From the NCBI RefSeq assembly GCF_003470665.1, contig NZ_QRJZ01000009.1, positions 1 to 34,838 on the forward strand: a DNA stretch of 34,838 nucleotides, given 5' to 3'. Source of the stretch: Collinsella sp. AM17-1. GTDB taxonomy: Bacteria > Actinomycetota > Coriobacteriia > Coriobacteriales > Coriobacteriaceae. A model generated the notes under the pieces. The model was not told the DNA's origin, did not search any database, and saw nothing but the letters and a program-made list of their open reading frames with translations. The translations under genes and the position numbers were made by a program. Positions 27,388-34,838 of the stretch are shown one piece after another. Position 1 is the first letter of the stretch; each line of letters begins with the position of its first letter.

Positions 27388-28456
27388 CGGCTGCCACCTC
27401 CTTCTTAGGAGCAAAGCGGTCCTTAATGCGTGCGAAGAACACCTTAAGCTGCGGATTGTTGGTAAAGATCATGACCAGGATCAGCACGATGGCGTAGATG
27501 AGCATGCGGTAGTCCGAGAACTGACGGAGCAGCTCGGGAAGCACCGTGAGCAGCGCCGCCGCGATAACGGAGCCGCGCATGTTGCCCAGACCGCCCAGGA
27601 CCACGAACACCAGGATGAGGATCGACGTGTTGAAGTCGAACTTGGTGGCGGAGAGCTGCGAGAAGTTACCGCCGAAGAGGGCTCCGGCAGCACCGGCGAG
27701 GGCTGCAGAGACCACGAAGGCGATCATGCGGTACCGGGTGACGGAGATGCCCACGGACTCGGCAGCGATCTTGTTGTCGCGCACGGCCATAATGGCACGG
27801 CCGGTACGGCTGCGAACCAGGTTGAGCACGATCACGAGTGCGACCATAACCAGGATGGCACCGGCGAGGAAGGTCGAGTACGTCGACACGCCCGAGGCGC
27901 CCTGGGCGCCCTTGATGATGGCGGTGCCGTCCTCGAGCAGATGCAGGTCGTCGATCGTGGAGTTGCCCGTGATGTTAAAGATCACGTGCAGGCCGCGCGA
28001 GTCGACACCCACGATAAGGCAAGTGACGATCTCTTTGATGATCTCGCCAAAGGCCAGCGTCACGATAGCCAGGTAATCGCCGCTCAGTCGAAGGACCGGG
28101 ATGCCGATCAAGAAGCCCAGGATGGCGGCAGCGATGGCGCCGACCACGATGCTGATGATAAGGCGCACCGGATCGGAGGGAACGGCGCTCTCGAGGGCGA
28201 CCGCGGTGACGATGCCCGTGTAGGCGCCGACACTCATAAAGCCCGCATGGCCCAGCGACAGGTCGCCCGCGATGCCGACGACGAGGTTAAGGGAGATGGC
28301 CATGACGATATAGGCCGTGATGGGGACCAGCTGACCGGCGATCATACGCGGGATCATGTGGTTAGACTGCATAAAGAACACGATGGCGAACGCCACAACG
28401 CACAGGGCGTACGTGACAAAGTCGTGACGCGTCTGCTTGTCCTTAAGAAACTTCAT
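27377..28456 (-). CDS. livM: Branched-chain amino acid ABC permease LivM
   Basis: This permease of about 359 residues has roughly ten membrane segments and the LivM motifs NLVVGIAGDLSLGHAGFMSVGAY, RLSGDYLAIVTLAFGEI and GAAGALFGGNFSQLSATKFDFN...VLGGLGNMRGSVIAA. It pairs with LivH to form the channel. I prefer ATG 28456 (AGGTGA precedes it); GTG 28465 adds three residues. The gene starts 9 bases after the livH stop codon. Confidence 0.95.
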   Translation of the reverse strand: MKFLKDKQTRHDFVTYALCVVAFAIVFFMQSNHMIPRMIAGQLVPITAYIVMAISLNLVVGIAGDLSLGHAGFMSVGAYTGIVTAVALESAVPSDPVRLIISIVVGAIAAAILGFLIGIPVLRLSGDYLAIVTLAFGEIIKEIVTCLIVGVDSRGLHVIFNITGNSTIDDLHLLEDGTAIIKGAQGASGVSTYSTFLAGAILVMVALVIVLNLVRSRTGRAIMAVRDNKIAAESVGISVTRYRMIAFVVSAALAGAAGALFGGNFSQLSATKFDFNTSILILVFVVLGGLGNMRGSVIAAALLTVLPELLRQFSDYRMLIYAIVLILVMIFTNNPQLKVFFARIKDRFAPKKEVAADAQ

Positions 28457-28465
28457 AACGCTCAC

Positions 28466-29347
28466 CTACACCTTCTCGGGGACGTACTTGCCCAAGAGGC
28501 CGGCAGGCTTGACGAGCAGGACGATGATCAAAACACCAAAGACGATAGAGTTGGCAAGGCTCGTGGAAATGTAAGCCTGCGCCATCGCCTCGATGATGCC
28601 GATGAGAATGCCGCCGACAAAGGCACCGGGAATGGAGCCGATGCCGCCGAAAACGGCGGCATCGAAGGCCTTGATGCCAGGCATGGCGCCCGTCGTGGGC
28701 TGCAGCACCGGCGAGTAGGAGCACAGCAGCACACCGGCGATGGCGGCGAGCGCCGAGCCGATGGCGAACGTCATCGAGATGGTGCGGTTGACATTGATGC
28801 CCATGAGCTGAGCGGCGGCCTTGTCCTCGGACACGGCACGCATGGCCTTACCCATCTTGGTCTTGCCCGTAAAGAACACCAAACCGGCCATGATAACCAG
28901 ACAGGCGACGATGGTGACAAGCGAGACGGCGCTCACGTTGAACTTGGCCAAGAACTCCGGCACCGGAAAGGCGACGAGCGAAGTGAAGTTCTTGGGTGTG
29001 GCGCCCCACAGAAGCTGTGCGGCATTCTGCAGGAAGTACGACACACCGATGGCCGTGATCAGAACGGCCAGCGGGCCTGCTTGGCGCAGCGGCCTATAGG
29101 CCAGGCCCTCAATGAGAACACCGAGAACCGTGCAGACCACGCAGGAGAGAATTACAGATGCCCAGCCCGGAAGGCCGAGATACGACGTGGCGCAGAACGA
29201 AACATAGGCACCGACCATGATGACGTCGCCGTGAGCGAAGTTCAGCATCTTGGCGATACCGTAGACCATGGTGTAGCCCAACGCGATGATGGCGTAGACG
29301 CTGCCCATGGACAGGCCGTTGACCAGGTATTGGATAAAGACCGTCAT
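28466..29347 (-). CDS. livH: Branched-chain amino acid ABC permease LivH
   Basis: The 293-residue permease starts MTVFIQYLVNGLSMGSVYAIIALGYTMVYGIAKMLNFAHGDV in pattern, typical of LivH, and contains GKAMRAVSEDKAAAQLMGINVN and GGIGSIPGAFVGG. ATG 29347 is chosen because the family start lies exactly there and GGGGG precedes it by 9 bases. The 139-base gap to the binding-protein gene holds a strong hairpin and a small palindrome. Confidence 0.95.
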   Translation of the reverse strand: MTVFIQYLVNGLSMGSVYAIIALGYTMVYGIAKMLNFAHGDVIMVGAYVSFCATSYLGLPGWASVILSCVVCTVLGVLIEGLAYRPLRQAGPLAVLITAIGVSYFLQNAAQLLWGATPKNFTSLVAFPVPEFLAKFNVSAVSLVTIVACLVIMAGLVFFTGKTKMGKAMRAVSEDKAAAQLMGINVNRTISMTFAIGSALAAIAGVLLCSYSPVLQPTTGAMPGIKAFDAAVFGGIGSIPGAFVGGILIGIIEAMAQAYISTSLANSIVFGVLIIVLLVKPAGLLGKYVPEKV

Positions 29348-29393
29348 GTTCCACATCCCCCTTTCGAATAGGTTTCCTGTTGATGTATGAAAC

Positions 29394-29413
29394 AGGGACG
29401 TTACACTGTCCCT
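29394..29413. repeat. Small palindrome, AGGGAC/GTCCCT
   Basis: AGGGAC and GTCCCT flank eight bases in the gap between livH and the binding-protein gene. The core matches the repeats at 23543 and 25564. It may be part of the same dispersed family. Confidence 0.5.
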
Positions 29414-29423
29414 AGATACCAAG

Positions 29424-29455
29424 CAAGCAGGGAAGGCCAAAACCTCCCCTGCTTG
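29424..29455 (-). terminator. Hairpin after the first binding-protein gene
   Basis: CAAGCAGGG and CCCTGCTTG pair, with further pairing of AGG/CCT around TTTTGG. It lies about 30 bases after the stop codon and lacks a T run. Such hairpins often let the binding protein be made in excess over the permease subunits. Confidence 0.55.
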
Positions 29456-29486
29456 GGATCAAAACCGCTCTATGTAAGGCGGCCAA

Positions 29487-30674
29487 TTAGGCCTGTACGT
29501 ACTTGCCATCGGTGATGACGTACGCCGTGGGGTCCTTCTGGACCTGGCCCTTATCGTTCCAGGTGAGCTTGCCGGTCAGACCGTCAACGGTAATCTTGAG
29601 CATAGCCTTGGGCAGCTTCTCGGCGACCTCGGTCGGGTCGGCGTCGACACCAAGACCGGCCTCCTTGAGGGCCTCGGCCACCGCGTGCACGCCGTCGTAG
29701 GCGTCGGCGGCAAACTGGTCGGGGGTATCGCCGTACTTATCCTTGTAAGCGTTGACGAAGTCGGCGTTCTTCTCGTCGTCGGCGGAGAACGGGGTCATGA
29801 GCAGCAGACCCTCGGCAAGAGAGGTGTCGAAGCCCTCAACGCCCAGGATGCCGTCCATGCCGTCGCAGCCCATCATCTTGACGTCGTAGCCCATGTCCTT
29901 GGCGTTTTTGAGCAGGACGGACGCCGGCGTGTAGTAGATCGGCGCAAAGATCATGGTGGCGCCAGCCTGCTTGGCCTTGGTCAGCTGGTTGGTAAAGCTC
30001 GTGGCGGAGTCGTCCTTAAAGGTCTCCTCGTCAACAATCTCGAGCTTGGACTCAGCGGCCTGGGCCTTAAAGGAATCCGCGATGCCCGAAGAATAGGCGT
30101 CGCCGGAGTTATAGAACAGCACGAACTTCTCGTCCGCATACTTCTGCGCCAGGAACTTGGCAGCGTTGACGCCCTGGTTGGGGTCGGTAAAGCAAACCTG
30201 AAAGACGCAGTCCTTGCCCTTGGTAACGTCCTCGGAGGACGCGGACGGGGTGATCATGAACGTCTTGGGGTCGTTACCGCACTCGGCGGCAACGGCAACA
30301 GACGCACCCGTGGTGGTCGGGCCGACAAGGGCCTGCATGCCCCAGTCGAGCAGGGTGTTGAAGGCGTTGACGGCCTTCTCGCCATCGGCCTGGTCGTCCT
30401 CGGCCTTGCTGGTAAGCGGCAGCTCCTTGGTCGAGAAATCCTTGCAGCCCAGCTCGACACCTTGGGTAACGGACTTGCCGTAGGACGCGTTGGCACCGGT
30501 CAGCGGGCCGATGGTGCCGATCTTAAACGAAGCGTCGCTCGAAGCGGAACCGCTGTCGCCGCCGTTGGAGGAGCAGCCAGCTAGAATGGACATCGCCCCC
30601 AGACCTGCTGCGCTCGCGATAACGCTCCTGCGATTCATAACAGGGTTCAATGACTTACCGGTGAGGCTCGACAT
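29487..30674 (-). CDS. Substrate-binding lipoprotein of Liv-type ABC importer (1)
   Basis: The 395-residue periplasmic-binding-type lipoprotein begins with a signal containing NRRSVIAS (twin arginine) and a lipobox LAGC at about residues 31-34, followed by a Ser/Gly linker. The mature part starts FKIGTIGPLTGANASYG, the class I Leu/Ile/Val-binding fold, with VGPTTTGASVAVAAE and YNSGDAYSSGIADSF motifs. It delivers ligand to LivHMGF, encoded just downstream. GAGGAGAG precedes the ATG. Substrate specificity within branched-chain amino acids and relatives cannot be told from sequence. Confidence 0.94.
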   Translation of the reverse strand: MSSLTGKSLNPVMNRRSVIASAAGLGAMSILAGCSSNGGDSGSASSDASFKIGTIGPLTGANASYGKSVTQGVELGCKDFSTKELPLTSKAEDDQADGEKAVNAFNTLLDWGMQALVGPTTTGASVAVAAECGNDPKTFMITPSASSEDVTKGKDCVFQVCFTDPNQGVNAAKFLAQKYADEKFVLFYNSGDAYSSGIADSFKAQAAESKLEIVDEETFKDDSATSFTNQLTKAKQAGATMIFAPIYYTPASVLLKNAKDMGYDVKMMGCDGMDGILGVEGFDTSLAEGLLLMTPFSADDEKNADFVNAYKDKYGDTPDQFAADAYDGVHAVAEALKEAGLGVDADPTEVAEKLPKAMLKITVDGLTGKLTWNDKGQVQKDPTAYVITDGKYVQA

Positions 30675-30945
30675 GCGGCTCTCCTCTCAAATCTCGTCGG
30701 GTTTCGGTTACCCGACAGGCCATCCTTCGCCGTATTCGGCGTTCGCAAAATAGTAGACGCTTTAGTTGAGAAAAGTGGCGATTATTTCAACTTTTCTTTG
30801 GATTTGTTCGTTTATCCATTTTTCTGCGTATTTCTGTCGGTTTATGCAGTTTAGCCACTTTATTGTGTGAAAGTATTGTTTCCGTTCTGTTACAAGCGTC
30901 CCTACCCTGATTAAAACAGCCTCACCGGTCGCGTTTTGTGCGCAC
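30675..30945 (-). promoter_or_regulatory. AT-rich gap between the two binding-protein genes
   Basis: These 271 bases hold no gene. The part 30755-30900 is strikingly AT-rich compared with its neighbours. A hairpin GTCGGGT/ACCCGAC lies at 30696-30716. Candidate promoter words on the minus strand are TTGAAA near 30794-30799 and TACTAT near 30752-30757, but their spacing is not ideal. A promoter for the livJHMGF part probably lies here. No clear terminator follows the upstream gene. Confidence 0.45.
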
Positions 30946-32112
30946 CTAGGCGGCGATGTACTTGCCGTCCTGAATCACATAGGCCGTAGCGGGCTTTTCG
31001 ACCTGGCCCTCGTCGTTCCATGTCAGCTCGCCCGTCAGGCCCTCGATCTTGATCTTGCGCATGGCGCGGGCAAGGTCGCCGGCAATATCGGCGCCGTCGG
31101 CCGTAATGTCGATGTCTGCCTTATCGATTGCCTCGACAATCGCGTGGACGCAATCGTAGGCATCGGCGGCAAACTGGTTGGGCGTCTCGTCGTAGGCATC
31201 CTTATATGCCTTGACGAAGTCGGCGTTCTTCTCATCGTCGGCAGAGAACGGAGTCATGAGCAGCACGCCCTCGGCAAGAGAGGTGTCGAAGCCCTCAACG
31301 GAGAGCAGGCCGTCCATGCCATCGGTACCCATGAGCGTCATGTCGTAGCCCATGTCCTTGGCGTTCTTGAGCAGGACGGACGCCGGCGTGTAATAGATCG
31401 GGGCAAAGATAAGCGTAGCGCCGGCCTCCTTGGCCTTGGTGAGCTGGTTGGTAAAGCTCGTGGAAGAGTCGTCCTTAAAGGTCTCGGTATCGACGATGTC
31501 GAGCTTGGACGCCTTGGCTTGCTCGGCAAAAGCGTCGGCAACGCCCGAGCTATACGTATCGCCGGAGTTGTAGAACAGGGCGATCTTGGCATCCGCATAC
31601 TTCTCGGCCAAAAACTTGGCAGCGCTGGCGCCCATGGTGGGGTCGGTGAAGCAAACCTGAAAGACCGTGGTCTTGTCCTTGGTAACGTCGAGCGACGAGG
31701 CCGAGGGCGTGACCATGAGCATGTCATCGGCAATCTCGCCCGAGACGGCGACGGCGGCACCAGTCGTGACGGGGCCGACGAGCGCCTGCATGCCCCAGTC
31801 GCACAGGGTATTGAAGGCGTTGATAGCCTTCTCGCCGTCGGCGACGTCATCCTCGGACTTAAACGAAAGCTTGAGGTCCTTAGTCGAGAAATCCTTGGCG
31901 GCGAGCTTGGCACCCTTCTCGGCCGAAACGCCATAGGTTGCCGCGGCACCGGTCAGAGGGCCGATGACACCGATCTTGAAGGTCTTGCCGTCATCGGTGG
32001 AGCCGCCGTCCGAGCCACCCGACGAGCAGCCAGCGAGTGCGGCGGTGCTGCCGAGCGCCGCGGCGCCGGCGAGAAAGTTCCTACGGCTGAGCGTGCTGTT
32101 GATGTTGAACAT
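30946..32112 (-). CDS. Substrate-binding lipoprotein of Liv-type ABC importer (2)
   Basis: This 388-residue paralogue of the preceding protein shares long blocks (ADDGEKAINAFNTL-like, FAPIYYTPASVLLKNAKDMGYD, FAADAYD-VHA). The signal has the textbook twin-arginine SRRNFLAG and lipobox LAGC at about 24-27. The mature part starts FKIGVIGPLTGAAATYG. It has no permease of its own nearby, so it probably shares LivHMGF and widens or shifts substrate range. The start at 32112 is set by GGGGGA 5 bases upstream and the signal peptide; a longer frame to 32166 is rejected. Confidence 0.94.
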   Translation of the reverse strand: MFNINSTLSRRNFLAGAAALGSTAALAGCSSGGSDGGSTDDGKTFKIGVIGPLTGAAATYGVSAEKGAKLAAKDFSTKDLKLSFKSEDDVADGEKAINAFNTLCDWGMQALVGPVTTGAAVAVSGEIADDMLMVTPSASSLDVTKDKTTVFQVCFTDPTMGASAAKFLAEKYADAKIALFYNSGDTYSSGVADAFAEQAKASKLDIVDTETFKDDSSTSFTNQLTKAKEAGATLIFAPIYYTPASVLLKNAKDMGYDMTLMGTDGMDGLLSVEGFDTSLAEGVLLMTPFSADDEKNADFVKAYKDAYDETPNQFAADAYDCVHAIVEAIDKADIDITADGADIAGDLARAMRKIKIEGLTGELTWNDEGQVEKPATAYVIQDGKYIAA

Positions 32113-32202
32113 GGTGTCCCCCTTTTTTCGCTGGCCGCAGCGCGGCCGTCTTGCGGTACGGGGCAAACCTTATGGCGCAAACGTTGACAGTTTGTTACGG
32201 AA

Positions 32203-32219
32203 GCTCGTTTGTAGCGAGC
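32203..32219 (+). other. Hairpin in the divergent region before hom
   Basis: GCTCG and CGAGC pair around TTTGTAG. A perfect TTGACA lies at 32184-32189 but has no good -10 at proper distance, and a TAGAAT word lies at 32304-32309 without a -35. The promoter of hom is therefore not fixed. The rest of 32113-32364 shows nothing else I can name. Confidence 0.35.
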
Positions 32220-32364
32220 ATGTTTCCAATGTTTCCGCAGCGTTTCGGTGGTGCAGTTTTGTGCGACTCCTGTTGCCTGGCGAGCACGCGCCCTCGGTTC
32301 ACGCTAGAATGCACTCAACCTTTAAGCGGTTAATCCATCCATAAGATGCACGAAGGAGCTATCT

Positions 32365-33708
32365 ATGAGCGAACCCCTGCGCACCGTGAACGTCGGTCTG
32401 ATCGGTCTGGGAACCGTCGGCGGCGGCGTGGCCCGTTTGATCAAGAGCCACCACGATGAGTACCTGGCAGCCTACGGCATCGACCTTAAGCTGACCCGCG
32501 CCTGCGCGCTTGCTTGGGAGCAGGCCGAGGCGGCAGGCATTGAGCGCGAGGCCTTTACGAGTGACTGGCACGACGTCGTCACCGACCCCGCCGTCGACAT
32601 CGTCGTCGAGCTGATCGGTGGCGAGCACCCCGCGACCGAGATCTTTACCACTGCCTTTGAGCACGGCAAGCACGTCGTCTCTGCCAACAAGGCCCTGCTG
32701 GGCCGTCACGTCGAGACGCTCGCCGAGAAGGCGCGCGCGTGCGGCGTACAGATTAAGTGCGAGGCCAGCTGCGGCGGTGGCATCCCCATTGTCAGCACGC
32801 TCGAGCACGACCTGGTGGGCAACAAGATCCTGACCATCGCCGGCATTCTCAACGGTACCACCAACTATATCCTGTCGCGCATGGACGCCGAGGGCGCCGA
32901 TTACGCCGACGTGCTCGCCGATGCACAGGCCAAGGGCTATGCCGAGGCCGACCCGTCCGCCGACGTCGACGGCTTCGATGCCGCCAGCAAGACGGCGATC
33001 CTCGCCTCCATCGGCTTTGGCACCCGCGTGACCACCGACGACGTATACCAGCAGGGCATCCGCACCATCGGCGCCGAGGACATCGCCCAGGCCCGCGAGC
33101 TCGGCTACACCATCAAGCTGCTCGGCATCGCCCGCAACACCGACGCCGGCGTCGACGTCCGCGTGCACCCCACGCTGATCCCGGCAGACCATATGCTTGC
33201 CAAGGTCAACGGCGCCATGAACGCTGTCTACGTGGTAGGCGACGCCGTGGGCGAGACCATGTTCTACGGTGCCGGCGCAGGCTCCTTCCCCACCGCGAGC
33301 GCCGTCGTGGGCGATATCCTGTCGCTCTCCGAGCAGATCAGCCGCGGCGTGGCTCCGCTGCCCGAGATTGAGCCCTATGGCCACAACCTCGCCTTTAAGC
33401 CCATGGACGAGCTCCAGACCAAGTACTATGTGCGCCTGAAGGTCGCCGACCGCGTGGGCGCCCTGTCCGAGACGGTCGACATCTTTGCCAAGCACAACAT
33501 CTCGATCTCGCTCATCAACCAAGTCGAGGACGGCAAGTCGGGCGTCAGCGATGCCTGCTCGGTCATCTTCCTGACGCACCGCGCACTCGAGAAGGACGTC
33601 CAGGCTGCCGCCGCCGAGCTTGCCAGCGTCGACTGCGTGGCCGAGGTCGCCAACGTCCTGCGCATCGAGGACGTCGAGGCCTGGTCCGAAGGCGTCATGG
33701 CCAACTAA
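32365..33708 (+). CDS. hom: Homoserine dehydrogenase
   Basis: The 447-residue enzyme reduces aspartate semialdehyde to homoserine, the branch point to threonine and methionine. The N-terminal nucleotide-binding motif is GLGTVGGGVARL (about 14-25). The catalytic domain has SANKALL, GGGIPIV, ILNGTTNYILSRM and the substrate segment YAEADPSADVDGFDAASK. A C-terminal ACT domain (about 365-435, YYVRLKVADRVGALSETV) suggests feedback control by threonine. AAGGAG lies 8 bases before the ATG. It is followed by its own terminator. Confidence 0.97.
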   Translation: MSEPLRTVNVGLIGLGTVGGGVARLIKSHHDEYLAAYGIDLKLTRACALAWEQAEAAGIEREAFTSDWHDVVTDPAVDIVVELIGGEHPATEIFTTAFEHGKHVVSANKALLGRHVETLAEKARACGVQIKCEASCGGGIPIVSTLEHDLVGNKILTIAGILNGTTNYILSRMDAEGADYADVLADAQAKGYAEADPSADVDGFDAASKTAILASIGFGTRVTTDDVYQQGIRTIGAEDIAQARELGYTIKLLGIARNTDAGVDVRVHPTLIPADHMLAKVNGAMNAVYVVGDAVGETMFYGAGAGSFPTASAVVGDILSLSEQISRGVAPLPEIEPYGHNLAFKPMDELQTKYYVRLKVADRVGALSETVDIFAKHNISISLINQVEDGKSGVSDACSVIFLTHRALEKDVQAAAAELASVDCVAEVANVLRIEDVEAWSEGVMAN

Positions 33709-33740
33709 TTCGATTTTCGCTCTACGACCTATATGTGTGA

Positions 33741-33775
33741 GGGGCTCCCGTTCAGCAGTGGACGGGAGCCCCTTT
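33741..33775 (+). terminator. Terminator after hom
   Basis: GGGGCTCCCGT and ACGGGAGCCCC pair perfectly over 11 bp, followed by TTTGCTTG. It lies 33 bases after the hom stop. Confidence 0.85.
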
Positions 33776-33930
33776 GCTTGCGCGCATGGGGCGTATTGGC
33801 GCAATCCACATTTGAACGACTTGGCCGCTCCTGACAGCCGGGGGTACCGTTCGCCGACATGCAGCCGGAGCCGATTTTGGCTGCCGTTATGCTGTGCTGC
33901 GTATATCCGCCCGCAAAGAGAGGAAGCACC

Positions 33931-34680
33931 ATGTTGCTCGAAGGCAAGAAAGCAATCATCACCGGCGGCACGCGCGGTATCGGCTATGCCATCGCCTGCC
34001 GTTTTATCGAGGAAGGTGCTGCCGTCACCGTCTTTGGCTCGCGCCAGGAGACTGCCGACGCTGCCGTTGAGAAACTGACGACCGCCTATCCCGAGGCCAA
34101 GGTTTGGGGCCGCTCCTGCGACCTCACCTCGCTCGAGGCCGTAACCGAGGCCTTTACCCAGGCTGCCGCCGATATGGGCGGCCTGGACACGGTCGTCAAC
34201 AATGCCGGCATCTCCCAGCGTTCTCCCCTTTTGGACTACACGGCCGAAGAGTTTGCAAAGGTCATGGACCTCAACGTCATCGCCGTCTTTAATGGCCACC
34301 AGGCTGCCGCCAAGATCATGACCGAGGCCGGCCACGGCGGCACCATCACCACCACGAGCTCGATGGTCGCCAAGTATGGCCAGCCCTCCGGCGTCGGCTA
34401 TCCCACGTCCAAGTTCGCCGTCAACGGCATGGTCCAGTCGCTCTCGCGCGAGCTCGCCCCCATGGGCATTCGCGTCAATGCCGTCGCACCCGGCGTGACC
34501 AAGACCGACATGGTCGCCAACCTGCCCGAAGAGGTTATTAAGCCCATCATCGCCACCATTCCGCTGGGCCGCATGGGCGAGCCCGAGGATGTCGCCAACG
34601 CCTTCGTCTTCCTGGCGAGCGACATGTCCGCCTACGTCACGGGCGCCGTGCTCCCCGTCGACGGAGCCGCCCGCTCCTAA
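33931..34680 (+). CDS. Short-chain dehydrogenase/reductase (FabG-like)
   Basis: This 249-residue classical SDR has the NAD(P)-binding TGGTRGIG (11-18), NNAG (90-93) and a catalytic Ser143/144, Tyr157 and Lys161 (YPTSK). The GRMGEPEDVANAFVFLASD end is typical. It resembles 3-oxoacyl-ACP reductases and sugar-alcohol dehydrogenases. Without fatty-acid genes nearby the substrate stays open, so no symbol is given. The start at 33931 is fixed by AGAGGAAG at 5 bases and by the Rossmann motif at residue 11; the open frame to 33859 has no signals. Confidence 0.9.
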   Translation: MLLEGKKAIITGGTRGIGYAIACRFIEEGAAVTVFGSRQETADAAVEKLTTAYPEAKVWGRSCDLTSLEAVTEAFTQAAADMGGLDTVVNNAGISQRSPLLDYTAEEFAKVMDLNVIAVFNGHQAAAKIMTEAGHGGTITTTSSMVAKYGQPSGVGYPTSKFAVNGMVQSLSRELAPMGIRVNAVAPGVTKTDMVANLPEEVIKPIIATIPLGRMGEPEDVANAFVFLASDMSAYVTGAVLPVDGAARS

Positions 34681-34722
34681 GGAGCCACGAGCTTCGGCCC
34701 CTAGCCTCAACATAGCTCAACC

Positions 34723-34774
34723 AAGAAGGCGCGCTGCCCGCATCAACCGCGGGCAGCGCGCCTTCTTCTGTTTG
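34723..34774 (+). terminator. Terminator after the SDR gene
   Basis: A perfect 19-bp stem (34723-34741 with 34749-34767) with a seven-base loop is followed by CTGTTTG. It lies about 40 bases after the stop codon. The strong symmetry would also allow it to work on the other strand. Confidence 0.85.
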
Positions 34775-34787
34775 AAGGGAAACTGCG

Positions 34788-34816
34788 TCCCGTTTCGCGT
34801 CCGTCCTCAAACGGGA
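34788..34816. repeat. Palindrome at the right edge
   Basis: TCCCGTTT and AAACGGGA flank 13 bases. A shorter overlapping pair, GGGA-AACTGCG-TCCC, begins at about 34777. It may be another member of the GGGAC-core palindromes; the window ends 22 bases later. Confidence 0.45.
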
Positions 34817-34838
34817 ATGTCACCTCCGCACCAGCGTC

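Noticed and set aside
27284..29371. A plus-strand open frame of 695 codons opposite livM and livH
   Set aside because: The predicted product is an Asp/His/Gly-rich shadow of hydrophobic membrane-protein codons, and the sense genes are well supported.
32113..32364. A threonine/methionine riboswitch or leader peptide before hom
   Set aside because: I looked for a structured leader or a peptide rich in Thr, Met or Ile and saw only one small hairpin and no such peptide.
32359..34713. A minus-strand open frame of 784 codons opposite hom and the SDR gene
   Set aside because: Both sense genes are certain, and the antisense product is a low-complexity Gly/Ala/Asp/His/Val-rich sequence typical of shadow frames.

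Overview
The window looks like a piece of chromosome from a high-GC anaerobic gut actinobacterium of the class Coriobacteriia, most likely Collinsella. I infer this from the gene families, their gene order, the base composition and the style of the 16S rRNA gene. I could not run a database comparison, so the genus is a recollection and not a result.

Positions 1-5300, mostly minus strand, are housekeeping. They hold a full 16S rRNA gene with its leader, the translation operon infC-rpmI-rplT with a terminator after rplT and an attenuator-like leader before infC, a tRNA-Leu(CAA) with a duplicated 3' end beside it, and a cytosolic transglutaminase-like protein of unknown role. infC appears to start at an ATA codon.

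Positions 5300-14700, minus strand, are carbon metabolism. A class II fructose-bisphosphate aldolase sits downstream of a complete beta-glucoside module. In transcription order the module is a PRD-type PTS-controlled activator, PTS EIIA, EIIB and EIIC, two family 1 glycosidases (6-phospho-beta-glucosidase type) and an AEC family transporter. Together they would import and phosphorylate a cellobiose-like sugar, cleave the phosphorylated disaccharide and feed glycolysis.

Positions 14790-21300, minus strand, form a stress and repair operon: a RecJ exonuclease fused to a RecQ-like helicase, then a long RelA/SpoT (p)ppGpp enzyme, then a metallo-beta-lactamase-fold hydrolase. A divergent BASS family transporter (plus strand) and a convergent cutC follow.

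Positions about 23250-25800 are the most accessory-like part. They hold a BrnT-BrnA toxin-antitoxin pair whose antitoxin ends inside a palindromic repeat, a PadR-DUF1700 operon with a strong promoter and a cut-short third gene, and several long inverted repeats.

Positions 25800-32112, minus strand, encode a branched-chain amino acid type ABC importer (LivF, LivG, LivM, LivH) preceded by two related twin-arginine lipoprotein binding proteins. On the plus strand the window ends with homoserine dehydrogenase and a short-chain dehydrogenase, each followed by a clear terminator.

No CRISPR array, prophage or transposase gene was seen. The items most worth checking are the RecJ-RecQ fusion, the ATA start and leader of infC, the tRNA-Leu end duplication, the duplicated structured repeat after fba, and the palindromic repeats around the BrnTA/PadR island.
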